Counted from the first letter of the stretch, positions 38,107-50,103 are shown. The stretch is DNA of 64,000 nt from Climacteris rufus (GCA_013398175.1 VZRZ01006177.1:53268-117267); one strand, 5' to 3'. Numbers and translations: made by a program. Notes: generated by a model from the sequence alone, not told the origin.

Positions 38107-38400
38107 CTTGCAGCCCAGAAAGCCAGCTACATCTTGGGCTGCATCAAAAGCAGCGTGACCATCAGGTTCTGGGGGTTGATTCTGTCCGTCTTCTCTGTCC
38201 TCATGAGACCCCACCTGGCGTGCTGCATCCAGCTCTGGGGGTCCCAACATAAGTAGGACACAGACCTACTGGAGTGAATCCAGACAAGGACCACAAAGAT
38301 GATCAGAGGGCTGGAGCACCGCTCCTACAAAGACAGGCTGATAGAGCTGGGGTTGTCTGGAGGATAGAAGGCTCCAGAAGGCCCTTGTGAGGAACCACTT
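38107..38400 (+). mobile_element. CR1 LINE, 5' part of a split copy
   Basis: Starts with CTTGCAGCCCAGAAAGCCAG, the C-terminal end of CR1 ORF2. It then runs through the typical GAGACCCCACCTGG and ATCCAGCTCTGGGG blocks and GATGATCAGAGGGCTGGAGC into the 3' untranslated region. Homology stops near 38395-38400 and resumes at about 39467, so the two parts are one insertion interrupted later. Confidence 0.9.
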
Positions 38401-39466
38401 CAATTTTGATTTGTCTCAACACTGATTGTCAGAGCTATGTAGGGGAGAGGCTGTACACATGCTTCAGGCAGGAAGCAACTAGGAGAAGATGGAGGCAGAC
38501 CCTGTCTCTGGGGAGACTTTGCTTGATGTCTCAGTCAGCAGGAGACTCCCGAGGACACTGTGCCCTTGAGAAGAGCCCTCCAACTGGGTGGAGAAAAGTC
38601 CCCATGAACACACTGCAGTGGAATGCTGGGCTGGGCCAGCGGCCTCCTGCCAGCAAGCAGACCCTGGAAGGAGCCAGGAAATATGAAAGTAACTGCGGCA
38701 CAAGGTTTTGGGTTTTTGCTTTTTCTCTCTGACTCTAGCTTGCTCTCTTTTCCCCTTGCTGAAAGCTTTTTGCCTTTTGGCTCTCACTATAGCTTGCCTT
38801 TTGGCCCTTTTGCCCTCAATTTTGCCCTGTTGCTGGACACTGCTGGATGCTTGGCTGGACACCTGCTGACTCCCAAGCCTCCTGTTTAGCCTGTGTCCTG
38901 TGTTACCACCTTCCTTGCCTGGTCCAGCCTTCATCTCTGCTGCTTCCTTGCCTTCCTGCTTGACACCTTGCTTCCTCCCTGTGTTTCTGCTTAAGTCACA
39001 TGCCTTCAGTCCTGCCTCTCCAATCCAGCCTGCCTCCAAGATCCCTCCACAGCGCTTTCCAAGGTACTGCGCCTCCTGCCTGAGCACCTGCTCCCCTTGT
39101 GTCCAGCCACCCATCACCGCGGGAGCTGCGCCGTCATAGCCACACCTCTCTGGGAGCTGCGCAGGCTCTCCCAGCTGGGAGTGCACACGTCATGTGCTGG
39201 GTGGACATTAGCAGCCCACTCCAAAGGCTCTGGTGGTAATACCTGCTTTTCCTCCCTGTCTCCCCTCATTCTCTCTATTTCCCCCATTCTTTTCACTTTT
39301 TCTTCCTTGTTTTCTGTCTTTTCTGTTCTTCTTTAGTACACACTTTTTGTTACCTCTAAACAGTTCTCAGATATAATATTTGTCTCGTTTGACTTAATTT
39401 CGTACCAAACCAGACATTTTAAAAGAACTGCCCACAGTTGCCTATAGTGGAAGGCAACAACTTTGG
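38401..39466. mobile_element. Unclassified insert of about 1.07 kb inside a CR1
   Basis: This segment interrupts CR1 homology and is GC-richer than the neighbourhood. It begins near TGTGAGGAACCAC. It has short internal repeats of the GCTTGCTCTCTTTT / GCCTTTTGGC type around 38728-38810 and a C/T-rich middle. No target duplication was fixed; TTGTGAG and TTTGGAG at the junctions are only a loose match. The longest frame in the window (235 codons, minus, 38479-39186) lies here. It is rich in Gly, Lys, Arg and Gln with no known domain and is probably a by-product of composition. An LTR or a non-autonomous element are both possible. Confidence 0.55.
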
Positions 39467-39807
39467 AGCAGGTTTCCACTACATAAAGGGGGCTACAGAG
39501 AGCTGAAGAGGGACTTTTTATAAGAGCATGTAGTGAAAGGACAAGGAGCAATGGCTTCAAACTAAAAGAGAATAGATTTAGATCAGATGTTAGGAAAAAA
39601 TTCTCTTTTGTGAGGGTGATGAGGCATGGGAAGAGGTTGCCCAAATAAGTTGTAGATGCCCCATCCCTGGAAGTGTTCAAGGCCAGGTTGGATGGGGCAT
39701 TGAGCAACCTGGTCTAGCAGAGTAATCCCCTGTCCATGATAGGGGATTGAAACTAGATGATCTTTAAGGTCTCTTCCCACCCAAACAGCTCTATAACTGT
39801 ATGATGA
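39467..39807 (+). mobile_element. CR1 LINE, 3' part of a split copy
   Basis: Resumes at TTTCCACTACATAAAGGGGG and follows the CR1 3' untranslated region. Recognisable blocks include GTGTTCAAGGCCAGGTTGGA and GAGCAACCTGGTCTAG. The tail ends in a degenerate 3' repeat (CTCTATAACTGTATGATG). It pairs with 38107-38400. Confidence 0.92.
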
Positions 39808-41181
39808 TTATTGGCTGAAATAAATGTTTTTGTTATGTCTTTATAATGTAATCAGTTTTTAATTAAGTTCTGCTTTAAAAATGGGTTCAAACCTTATAGA
39901 ACTGATCATGCCATCTCGGTCACACTATGTACCTGGCAACAAATACATACCTAATAAATTGTGGTAATGATAACTTAGAATATATAACTAAAAACAGTTA
40001 AAAATGAGAGGTTTAACATATGCCTTGGACTTAAAGTTGCTCTGATACAAAACCAAAAGTGAGCAGTCACTTATCAACAAAAGCAAAGCTATTGCAGAAT
40101 ACTTAAAGTAGGCCATCAGTGGCTTTCTCAAAGAGTATTCATAATAGCAGAATATTTGACAATTTCAAGAGTGTGTTTGCTCTATTTACAGATTTCTACA
40201 GGAATCATCTTCATATTTGTTTTTGAAGATCGTATCAAAAAGTTTTTTCAGAGAGTATATTTGAATTATATAGTACCATGGTAGAGGTAATTACAAAATA
40301 ATCAGTACAACAGCCTAAAACAGTATTTTTCCACAATCTTTATACTTCTAGGCTCTGAGCTCATTGACAGTAGAATAAGTTTTTTAATTAGTTGTCTAAT
40401 CATAATCAAGTTTTACAACACACAGACAAATCAACTAGCTCTAGAAGTAAGAACCAAACACTGCCTCAAACAAATCCACAGACACATCCTAACCCAAATA
40501 TTTTAACTATATGGCTAATACAAAAAGAGATCCTCTCTGATGAAAACAAGGTAGAGCAAAAGTAAAACTTGATGATTGAAAATTTTTCATTGGAAAATAA
40601 ATATTTTCTACTGTATTCTAAACCTACCAGCTTTTCTCATTCATATCAATATACCCAAAATATTGATTAATTTAAGTTAGGAAGGAGTGGTGTTTTTTTC
40701 GTTTTTATCAGCAACAGTACCTGTATCAACAGGGTTCAGTGTTCCTACTGTGCACTCCAAATTATATACCTAGTATTGTCTATACAATATACATTAAACT
40801 GTAATGGAATGAGAAATCAGATTTGTAGGTTTGAAATTTCTCAGAGGGAACAGAGCTCTTTTCAATTTTACTTAAAGTTAGCTTAAATTTCTTGTAAAAA
40901 TATGGGAATTAAATATTTAATTATTGATTATCTGTATTCTTATGAGGGGATGTTTGCAATTTAGAAGTCTTTACTGCAATTGAGTTTCAATAGCTTGCCT
41001 CAATCCAATGGAAATATTCCCAGTAACTTCAATGTCCTTTATATCACATACTTGATGAATGAAATGAAACTCAAGAGACACTTGTAGGGTTTTGTTTGTT
41101 AGCTTGCCTCTTTCTTTAATTTTTCTCAATCTTTTTTTTTCCTCATTCTATACCAAAATCAGTGAACAAGACAATTGCATT
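39808..41181. other. No gene or repeat recognised
   Basis: AT-rich; nothing assignable. Confidence 0.5.
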
Positions 41182-41286
41182 TCATAGAATCATATAGGTT
41201 GGAAAAGACCTCTAATCCCAACAAATCCAACTGTTTACCCAGCACCACCATTTCTGTCACCAAACCATGTCCCCAAGTGTCACACC
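41182..41286 (-). mobile_element. CR1 LINE 3' tail, part 1 of 3 (interrupted)
   Basis: Starts TCATAGAATCATATAGGTTGG on the plus strand and follows the reverse complement of a CR1 3' end up to AAGTGTCACACC. An LTR then interrupts it. The next CR1 part is 41837-41966. Confidence 0.9.
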
Positions 41287-41836
41287 TGTCGTGGGTAGAA
41301 AGCATGAGTAACTCAGAGCCTTTTGCATCAGTCCCGTGTCCTGAAAGAAGCGACTTTGGCTTCATCCAGTCTCCGATCAAAGGCGAGCCGGGCATCAGAA
41401 CTCCCGCAGAATCTAGGCTTAGTTCACGCACAGCAGTTTAATTAAAGCAGGGAAGCAAAGAGACGAGAAAGGGTTCTTTTCCGCTTATTGACAGCAGGAT
41501 TTTATTTACTGGATCATGGTGCGGTAAAGACGAGTCAAAATGGAGGTCAGGGCGTGTTATAGGACGGAGGTGAGGGAAGGGCAGTCAGGAGAGCCAATCA
41601 CTGTGGGGGATTACAATGACTGACAGGGCAGCCGGCCAGTGAGTCGGCTGTCCACACCCAGCGCAGGAACCAATGAGCTGTCCCCCTGGGCGGGGACAGC
41701 CCCCATCGCCCTGGCCGGGGAGCCCCGCCGATGACCCGGGGCTGCGCCATCCCAGCTGCATCGCGGGAGCGGGAAGGACTGACCCCCCAGCCCCCACTGG
41801 GCCGGGTCATTGGCCATGCCCAGAGGCACCGCAACA
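41287..41836 (-). mobile_element. ERV solo LTR (family A copy 3), 550 bp, inserted in CR1
   Basis: Reverse complement opens TGTTGCGGTGCCTCTGGGC and closes TCTACCCACGACA, matching the copies at 16.2 and 27.7 kb. An AATAAA-type signal is on the minus strand near 41511-41516. Flanks are CACACC on the left and (CA)CACC on the right. A full 6-bp duplication would overlap the terminal CA by one unit. That is explained by loss of one CA in a CACACA run, or by a 4-bp duplication. CpG-rich U3. Confidence 0.9.
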
Positions 41837-41966
41837 CACCATGTGTTTTTCAGACACCTCCAGGGATAGTGTTTCCACCACTTCCCTGGGCAGCCTGTTT
41901 CAATGCCTAACAACCTTTTCATTGAAGAAACTTTTCCTAATATTCAGTCTAAACCTTTGCTGGTGC
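41837..41966 (-). mobile_element. CR1 LINE 3' region, part 2 of 3
   Basis: Continues the CR1 3' untranslated region in frame with part 1. Blocks include ACACCTCCAGGGATAGTG, CTTCCCTGGGCAGCCTGTTT and CTTTTCCTAATATTCAGTCT, ending CTTTGCTGGTGC where the next LTR begins. Confidence 0.92.
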
Positions 41967-42523
41967 TGATACAAGGAAGAAAAGGGTTTAAAGGATGCTT
42001 AATGGGAATTAGTTATTAAAACAATGCATATGGCTTGCTCAATACTTACCTTGCTTGCCAAGTAGAAAAGGAGGATTCAGGGCCATTGATAAAGGGAAGC
42101 AACCATGACCAAAGGACCTGCTTTCGGACCCTGAAACCAGCCCAAACCAGCCTTCAGACTCGGACTCAAGCCAGAGACTCAGGAAGCTTGCTCAAAGAAA
42201 CAAGGTGAAAAGTTCAACCTAGAGGAAGACTTCTTTCTTCATCTGAAGACCCTTGCCCACTACCACCAGGAGGCAGTGGGCATGTGCAGATTAATGCAAA
42301 TGACTTTTGAACTCATTATAATGTGAAGCGAAGATAGGTTATGAATATGTATAGGCATATTGTGTAACCTATTGAATACGTAACCTGTAACCTGATAAAT
42401 AGCTAGCCAAGTGCGGCGAACAATGCGCGTGCTTTGGAGGGTTACCCCCACGCGTCCCAGCGCTTGGAATAAAACATACCTACTTTACAACTTACAGAGT
42501 TGTGGAGTTCTATCCGCGTATCA
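41967..42523 (+). mobile_element. ERV solo LTR (family G), 557 bp, 4-bp TSD, inserted in the same CR1
   Basis: Perfect 6-bp inverted ends, TGATAC at 41967 and GTATCA ending at 42523, flanked by GTGC on both sides (41963-41966, 42524-42527). A polyadenylation signal AATAAA lies at 42468-42473, about 50 bp before the end. CR1 sequence continues without loss across the duplication. The 4-bp duplication suggests a gammaretrovirus-like (ERV1) origin. Plus orientation, opposite to the LTR 130 bp to its left. Confidence 0.93.
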
Positions 42524-42595
42524 GTGCAACTTGAGGCCATTTCCTCTTGCCCTGTCCCTTGTTACCCGGGAGAAGAGACTGACCCCCACCTTGCT
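42524..42595 (-). mobile_element. CR1 LINE 3' region, part 3 of 3
   Basis: Resumes with GTGCAACTTGAGGCCATTTC and AGAAGAGACTGACCCCCACC, the expected next CR1 bases. Homology fades after CACCTTGCTATC near 42595. From there to 42990 the assignment is unclear. Confidence 0.85.
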
Positions 42596-42989
42596 ATCAA
42601 TAGTGATACTTCCCTATCTTACCATTGAGAAGCTCCTCTCTCAGTCACATTCACACCATCTGAGCGGGGACTGGAGCCCCTTCACAGCTGCACAACCCAC
42701 ACTACCACGAGACTATATTTCCTTACCATCTTGACCCCAGGTTTCCCATAGCAGTCTCAGATGCCCTGTTCCTTAAAATAATTACATCTGGGTGTAACAA
42801 TTAAATAAGAAAACAGCAGCTTGAGCTCAGTGCCTCTGAGGAGGGACCCAGAACAAAGGTAACCCATATAGTCTAAGTGCAAGAAACTCTGGGAGTCCTT
42901 GGCTTCTGCTGGGCCTTTAATTTTCCAGTCTCCTGGCTGGGCCACAGGTCCCTGTGGCCTTTGTTGTGAAAAGGGTTGGCAGGTCATGG

Positions 42990-43800
42990 CCTCTTGCCTG
43001 GGGTTCCCACCCAGATCTCAACCTGCAGCTCCCATTTCAGCTCCCATTACAGCTGCACACCCAGCACTGAATGGATTCCTCAACCACCTTCCCTGCCACC
43101 AAGGTCAGGCTGACAGGCCTGTAGTTCCATGGACTCTCCTGCTGGCCCTTCTTGTGGATGGGTATCACATTTTCTGGCTTCCAGACAACTAAAAGTCAGC
43201 TTTTATAGCAGTGGTCAGATTAAGTTATGGGTGGGTTTTGGACCTTCTAATTTTCTTCCTTCATAATCTCGCAACATCCATGTAGTTCTCCTGGGCTGCC
43301 TGCACCTTCTTCCAAAGTTGATATACTTTCTCTTTTTTCTACAAATTCCAATCCTAGCTCTCTGTTTAGCCAGGATGGTCTTCTTCCCCATTGGCTCGTC
43401 TTTAGGTACATGCAGATGCACTGTCCCTGTAACTAGGGCACATCCAGCCTTCATGTTGTCCTTTGCCCTTCAGGACTGCCTCCCAAGGGACTCCCTCAAC
43501 CTCCTAAACAGGCCAAGGTCTGCCCTCCGGAAGTCCAAGGTGACAGCTCTGCTGACCCCTCTGCTTACTGTTCCAAGAATCAAAAGCTATAATTGCCTGA
43601 CTGCTGTGCCGACATGTCTTCCAACCACCGTATCACACATCCGTCCTTCTCCGATCACAAACAGTAGGTCCGGAGGGGAACTTCACCTAATGGACTCCTT
43701 CACCAGCTGTGTCATGAAATTATTGTCCACATATTTCAAGAGCCTCCTACACTTTTTCTTCTCTGCTGTGTTGTATTCCCAGCAGACATCTGGTGTGTTT
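42990..43800 (-). mobile_element. CR1 LINE internal fragment
   Basis: Reverse complement of CR1 ORF2 or upstream sequence. Blocks include AAGGTCAGGCTGACAGGCCT, GTTCTCCTGGGCTGCCTGC, a CTTCCCCATTGGCTCG block, CAGGACTGCCTCCCAAGG, a GTCTGCCCTCCGGAAGTCCA block and CACCAGCTGTGTCATGAAAT. It may be the 5' part of the same insertion as 41182-42595 with an internal deletion, or a second CR1. A 193-codon plus-strand frame over it is an antisense shadow. Confidence 0.78.
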
Positions 43801-45139
43801 GTGGGTTTTCTTACGGAAACTTTTCCTTACCTCTTTTCCTGTTACTTAGGTGAGAGAGCAAGGTGCAGTTATTTGGTCTCATTTCTTTTAGAAAGTTAAT
43901 TTTAAATCTGAGTGCTAAAACTTTTTGTCAGTCAGCACTATGACTTGTTCCCATAAAAATATTGTTTATTCTGCTTGCACCTTCAAATCCCAGAAGCTTT
44001 GTGTAGATAATTATATTCTATGTGCAGTAGGGAGCATGACAATAAGCAATCAGTCAATTCCATTATTGTGAGGGTGATACTGTGAATGCTATATCCAATG
44101 TCATTCACTTCTCTGTAACACATGCACAAAACACTCTGAGCTCCAGTGTTTTCCTGTTATTATATTTTAAATCATACAGCTAACGATGGCTTTATAGTCA
44201 CTTGGAAGTATGTGTGCTATGAATACAAATAGCAAGACACAAATAAATTTGTTTTAAAAAAGAAAAGGTTTGATTTATAGTGGGATAAGCAGGTAGGAAA
44301 TTACAGCCTTGTTCCTTTCATCAATAGTAGTAATAGTAATGGTTCTAATAACATTGATTATTATGTTATTATTATTATTTTATTATAGAATATATTTTTA
44401 AAAATGTATGCCTATGGTCAGAACATTAGTTTTCCTTTTTAATACTTTTATAATGCAAAGGAAAGGACAAGAAAGTAGTGGTTGAAAGCTAATATCTTTT
44501 TTTACTATAATAATAAAAATCCTCCTAATTATTAATGGGTTTAAACAAAGAAACACACAAAACTTACTTAGAAATTATTCTTTGACACAATGACAGAGCT
44601 GTAAAAAAATATTTTTTTAATCACCTGAAAAAAAAAGCAGTAGATAATCCAGCATCCCACACCTCATATTTGTGGAGTGATGTGCTTATCTGCTAACACA
44701 AAGTTTGCATAAAAGTACTTTTTCTTGACTGTGGGATTTTTCCTCAATTAAAAGGGAACACTGAAATGACAAAAAGCCATCAGAATATTTCCTGCTATCT
44801 TTCTCAGAAAAAAAGAAGGTGGAAGCATACTCTATTTTATTGTAAGGAGTGAGCATACTGTCTTTGGGCTTGCAACATTTGAGAAAAAAGACACTCTAAA
44901 CAAAATATGTATGGAATTTCATAGATTTTCTTGCTCCATCATTCTGACACTCTGTTTTGCTAAGGACAATATCTCACTCGTGGACTGGTTTTCTGTACAT
45001 ATATACACCTAAAAATAAGTAAAGACATTCAGGAACTCTTTGCTTACTTACTTACTTACTTACTTAATGCAAAACATTTTCCTTAGCATATTGTGTGAGT
45101 CAAGATGAACTTTTGTGAAAATATTCTGTTAAAATATTC
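43801..45139. other. No gene recognised; small TTAC microsatellite
   Basis: AT-rich, with six CTTA/TTAC tetranucleotide units at 45043-45066. No coding evidence. Confidence 0.6.
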
Positions 45140-45145
45140 ATTAGG

Positions 45146-45826
45146 TATCGCTGGCTCTGGGGGCCAGGCTCTCGAGGCCACTCAGCAATAGTCTGGGAGT
45201 GACCCTGGTGGAGCGGGGGCTGCAGATCACAATGACCCCAGACACAGGGTTTCCTCCGGCAGCTCTTTTAGTGCTGGCTCCTCTGGAGGCAAGAGANNNN
45301 NNNNNNTGCGGGCGCCTCGGGAGGAAAGAGACCCCCAAGCCGATGTCACATGCTCAAGCAAGAGTAAAGACCTGAGAGAAGGGCCTTGGTGTGAACTCCA
45401 GCTCTTTATTCCTGGGGAAAGCGGCAGGGAGAGGCAGGAGAGGGTCCAGGGATCCAGGAGAGGTGGCGCAAGGATCCGGAAGAGCCAAACACGTCCAGGA
45501 ACCAAAGCAGCAGAACGGAGCATAGAGGGATATTTATAGGGATATAAGCAGGGGAATGTAACCAATAGGGGTACAAAGATGTACATGTTACCCATGGCTA
45601 ACCAAACTGAAATGAAATTTCCAGAACATAACCTTTTATAGAACATGAAGTCATATGCTAACTAACCAATGAAACTGCAACATGTAAACTAAACTGAAAG
45701 GGATGCTGGGGGTGAACCAAAAGCTCACCCTAACCAGAGAGTGTGGCTTAGGCAGTAGCAGGGTCAGGCTGGTCCCACCAGTCTTGAGCATCTGGGGTTG
45801 TGGCTTCTGCCACACACACTGCCACA
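45146..45826 (-). mobile_element. ERV solo LTR (family B copy 2), 681 bp including an N gap, 6-bp TSD
   Basis: Exact flanking duplication ATTAGG (45140-45145, 45827-45832). Minus strand opens TGTGGCAGTGTG and closes CCAGCGATA, as in the 12.0-kb copy, with the same TATAAAT and AATAAA arrangement. Ten N at 45297-45306 mark an unresolved gap, so the true length is unknown. The terminal GATA rather than a CA is shared with copy 1, so it is a family trait and not a mutation of one copy. Confidence 0.92.
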
Positions 45827-45832
45827 ATTAGG

Positions 45833-48800
45833 TATCCACAACTTCACCCAAAAAAAGAAATATGCAACTTAAAAAGCTGTCTTTGGATCTAAATTTGGAA
45901 TAGAAATTTAAAGTGGAGTCTCCATTATGCTCTGACTATTATGTCAACATTTTTTTTCTGGTGTTTATGTCTTAATCTTGCAGTCTAATAAGCAACTTGA
46001 CAGTCAGTTCTCTTCTCTTGAATATCAGAACTGCAAGACTAAATTATGTCCCTTGTAATGATTATCTAGGCCAGTGTATAGTTTAATCATTCAGTACAAG
46101 TTGTGAAAGTTCCAGCAGTGCAAGGCTGTGTGTTGCTAATATGATTGTTGGTTACCCACTTGGGCCATCATAGACAAAAGTTCAATTTCTATTGTAGTAA
46201 GGGTTTTTGGAAAGAGTTATCTGAATTTATAGCACAGTATCATATCAGACATGTATGGCTTTGTAGTGGCAGAAATGCTTCTTTATCACATTATTCATTG
46301 AATTAAAAAAAAAAAAATCTTAGTTTTTTCCCAAATCAAACAGGAAAACATTTTGGAGGTTTAAGTGTATCATTAGAGCAAAAGAGTTTGTAATTTATTT
46401 TCCTCTAAGAATTTTTCTTCTCCTATATATATATGTATGCATATTCTGGATTCTAAATGCATGTTTTGATCAAGATGTTACTTTTTTTTTTTCCCCTAGA
46501 GCAATACATGTTTTAGTTCCTTGGTCAAAATTCATACCCTGCTGTGACATTGTTTTTTCTTTATACAGATCTATGTGCATGTACTTCAGTTGGGATTCTT
46601 CATCTCTACATCATTCTCTATATCTTCCACACCTCAAACTTGGCAAGAATGAAAATTTTCTGGAAGTCACATCTTTTAGAAATACTACTGTAGCTGACTC
46701 ATCATGACATCGCTATGATTGCAGCAGTTTACAAGGAATAAAATATTGCTCTTTTTTGCAAGATGAAAAATGTCTTTCATCACTTGAAAATACTACTACT
46801 ACTATGAAGAGATGTCTTAAATATCTATGGCCTTTTTTTGAGAAAAGTAGAAGGGTCTTTATTAAGAAATTAGTGCCTAACTTTTCTTGAAATGGTCACA
46901 AACTTGCATGTTGGACACAGAAACCTGAATTCTTCTCTATGTTGACAATGACACAGAAAAAATCGTTGGAAGACAAAGGGAAAAATCTTTTGCCATCAGT
47001 TTCTCTCTCCTCACTTTTAACAAGGGAAAAGAAATTACTTGGCAAAATTATTATTCTGATGATACTTCAACTTTACACTAAAAGTCAAAGGGCATAGAAG
47101 GGTGTAAGGTTAAATGCCGCATTAGGTATCCTCCTACGAACATCAGGTTCTTAAGGCTTGCTCAGCACTCATAACTGTTGAAGATTATCTTTTTCTTTCT
47201 GTTAGTTTCTGTCTAGCAGAATTTGAAGCACAAATAATCTGAAGGAAACCTCCAGTTCTGTGTAATCAAGGGTCCCAGATAGTTCTTTACTGATGTCCCC
47301 ACTCTAACTTCAAGCCATCTGTAAAGTTTCCTGCCTGTTCCCACTGGCAAGGCAATTCCAGCAGATGTAGAGTTCAGAGATCTGCTAAATCAGGAACTAA
47401 ACAAGAAACTAAATGCCATTATTTCAGAAACTAAGGTATTCCACTGGAGATAAACTATGTAGTATGGCATTTGGTACTGTTGATGAAGCAACAAAAACTT
47501 AAAACTGTTTTGCTTCCCGTCAATGTGGCTATGGGACATCATAGGACAAGCCTATTTACAGACACAGATTGCAGTGTGGAACTGCTATCATGGTAGCAAG
47601 TAATAATAGACTGAGAGATGCTGGGCTGAGACGTGATGCACAAAACATTGATAGATTTAGGTGTGAATGACGCAATTTATTTTCAAGCGTGTGTGATTAG
47701 GGGTATAGTTTTGTATATATAGAACATTTATCTAAGAAATTTTGCTTCTTTCATCAGCTGAAACAGAAATTATGACATTCCTGATTTTAAACCATGACGA
47801 AGTTTTCAATGGACTGGTTGTGTATAAATAAAATATAATTGCAAATAATTATAATTTTCATCAGGATGAATAACCTGATCCTGAGATTTTAACCAGATCC
47901 TAAATTTTTCATTTCAGACAAAAAAAGATTAAAAAAAATTGTTCAGTATTTTAGTTAATTAGAACTGGGCCAAAACTAAAACTAATAGCAAAACATTAAA
48001 TAAAGATCTGAATTGTCTCCACCACCACTGTATTCATATGAAATTACATCTTCAAAAAGGCACCAGAAACATCAAAGAGGAAGGAGAGTTTATTTCGTGT
48101 GAGAAGTAAGAATGTCCCAGTGCTATAATCAAGCAAATATGAGTCATGGCAAGCCAAATCAGAACAATACAAGAATCAAGGAGAAAGGTAAAGGCTAAGA
48201 AAGAAAGAAACTGAATGATTGCAATACTACTAAAAGTTTTCTACCACTCAGTATAAACCCGTCAGTGAGGGAGGACAGAGGTAGCACCACAGGGAAAGTA
48301 CTAATGTTCCCTTGGGAACAAAGCCTGCCAGATTACCTCTGAGTAAGCATTGTTAAACTAACAATTTGTGCATATAGGACATTTTGTCATGGGTATCCTG
48401 TGAGACATCATGGAATTTTATCTGAGAGAACCATTGTCACGTTCTTCTGGTACAAGTTGCACTTTTCTTAACACACCTTGATTTCCTTTCTTTCTTCTTC
48501 TGTGTTTTAAATTTAGATTTCAAATTTACAGACATGAATGTGGGAAAAAATAAAAGAAAATAGTGTAGATCTGATGATTTGTTTTATTTCTATACTTTTT
48601 ATTACAGTTGTATCAGTATCAAATCTGTTGGGAGATTGAAAACACAGTTAAGAAACCAATTAAGTAGGTGGGTCATTTTGCTGCACACTGTTCTTTGCCG
48701 GGATGGTTTTAATCTGGCTAAGAGATTATTTAGATTTTAGAAAAATATATTTGTATACAGAATAATGAATGGGATGCAGAAAAATTAATGAACTGTTTAA

Positions 48801-49692
48801 ACTACAAATAAACTGAGACAGCAATTATTGGCATTATGAATGTGACATTTTAAGCCTCTGAATGCTTTATACTCTGACAGACATGACATAATAATATATG
48901 TACATAGTATGTAATTTTCTTTTAAAACAACACCTTTTCATTGTTTCTATATTTAATTTATTTGTTGCCTATTTTACTACTAGTTTCTATACAATAATTT
49001 TAGCACAGTGCTCTTTATGTTAGAAAGTTTACCCTTCATGTTATATAATGTCAAAATTTTCAGCTAAAATATGTATTTCCACTGCCTGGGACTTCAAATA
49101 TCATTTTTCATTTAGAAAGATTTTTAGTTTTCACAGGGTCAAAGAAGGCCATGGGAATATAACTTCACTCCAAGACTGAAAGAAGGATTATATATTAGGA
49201 AGAATCTTTTAAAGTTATTTGGTTATTTTCAAGACAGATGAAAGCGGTGATAGCAAAACATTGGTTCTTCCCTCCTAGTTCTCATAATTATCTTTTGTAT
49301 TTGGAGTTTTGCAACAGCAAATTTAGGTGATTAAATATTTCTTAGCCAGATAACTTTCCTTGCATAACTTTATATTGGTGCCAATTCACCTCAAAATCGA
49401 TGTGTTTGCCTTGAAGGTTTAAGAAATAGTTTTTTTTAGTTAACTCCGTCAACTCTGCTTTTAAACTCTTTAAAGTTGTTGTGGAAAAGCAAGTGGCCTT
49501 GGATTGTGATTTTATTCCTTTTTAAGATTTTTTTTTCAATAAGTGAATGGGTAAAAATGAACATAGCTCAAAACAATCATATTTGGAGAACAAGAAATTG
49601 CTTTTATCTACAAATGAGATAAAACTCCACAGGTGTTTAAACTAGCAAATTTGAGAAAAACTTTTTGTTTTAAGAGCTATATCACAAAGATA
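45833..49692. other. No gene or repeat recognised
   Basis: Long AT-rich stretch with A/T homopolymers (for example A12 at 46305 and T10 near 46481). No mobile element signature or convincing frame. Confidence 0.5.
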
Positions 49693-49794
49693 GAGTGAAC
49701 ACAATGATGTATTAAATCTGTATTTTGAGTGAATCCAATGATGTATTCAATCTGTATTTTGAGTGAATCCAGTGATGTATTCAATCTGTATTTT
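49693..49794. repeat. 34-bp tandem repeat, 3 copies
   Basis: Three consecutive 34-bp units starting at 49693, 49727 and 49761, each beginning GAGTGAA and ending CTGTATTTT. They differ by a handful of substitutions. Confidence 0.92.
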
Positions 49795-50103
49795 AAGAAT
49801 TAATGAATCAATAGCACTGCTTGTATAAGGCAGCCTTGCTACAGCCTATGAAAATGCTGTGTAAAAGTGACTCTACCATCAATCCTTAAAATTAAATATG
49901 TACATAAACCTTAAATAGCCTAGCAAAGGAAGGTATATTACACACCATTAAATCTCCATATGTCTTATTTTTTCCCAAGTAAAAATGCAAATGCTGATAG
50001 ACTCTCTTATAGCATAAATTAATCCAAGAAGAAAAACAAATAAACAAATAAACAACAACAAAAAACCCTTCCCCCAGCCCCCAAAATCCCACCCCACAAT
50101 AAA

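Noticed and set aside
38479..39186. 235-codon minus-strand frame as a real gene
   Set aside because: No domain or initiation context seen, and it sits in a mobile insert. Kept only as part of the unclassified insert finding.
43318..43899. 193-codon plus-strand frame
   Set aside because: Antisense to CR1 sequence; the GC-richer CR1 body gives few stops on the wrong strand.
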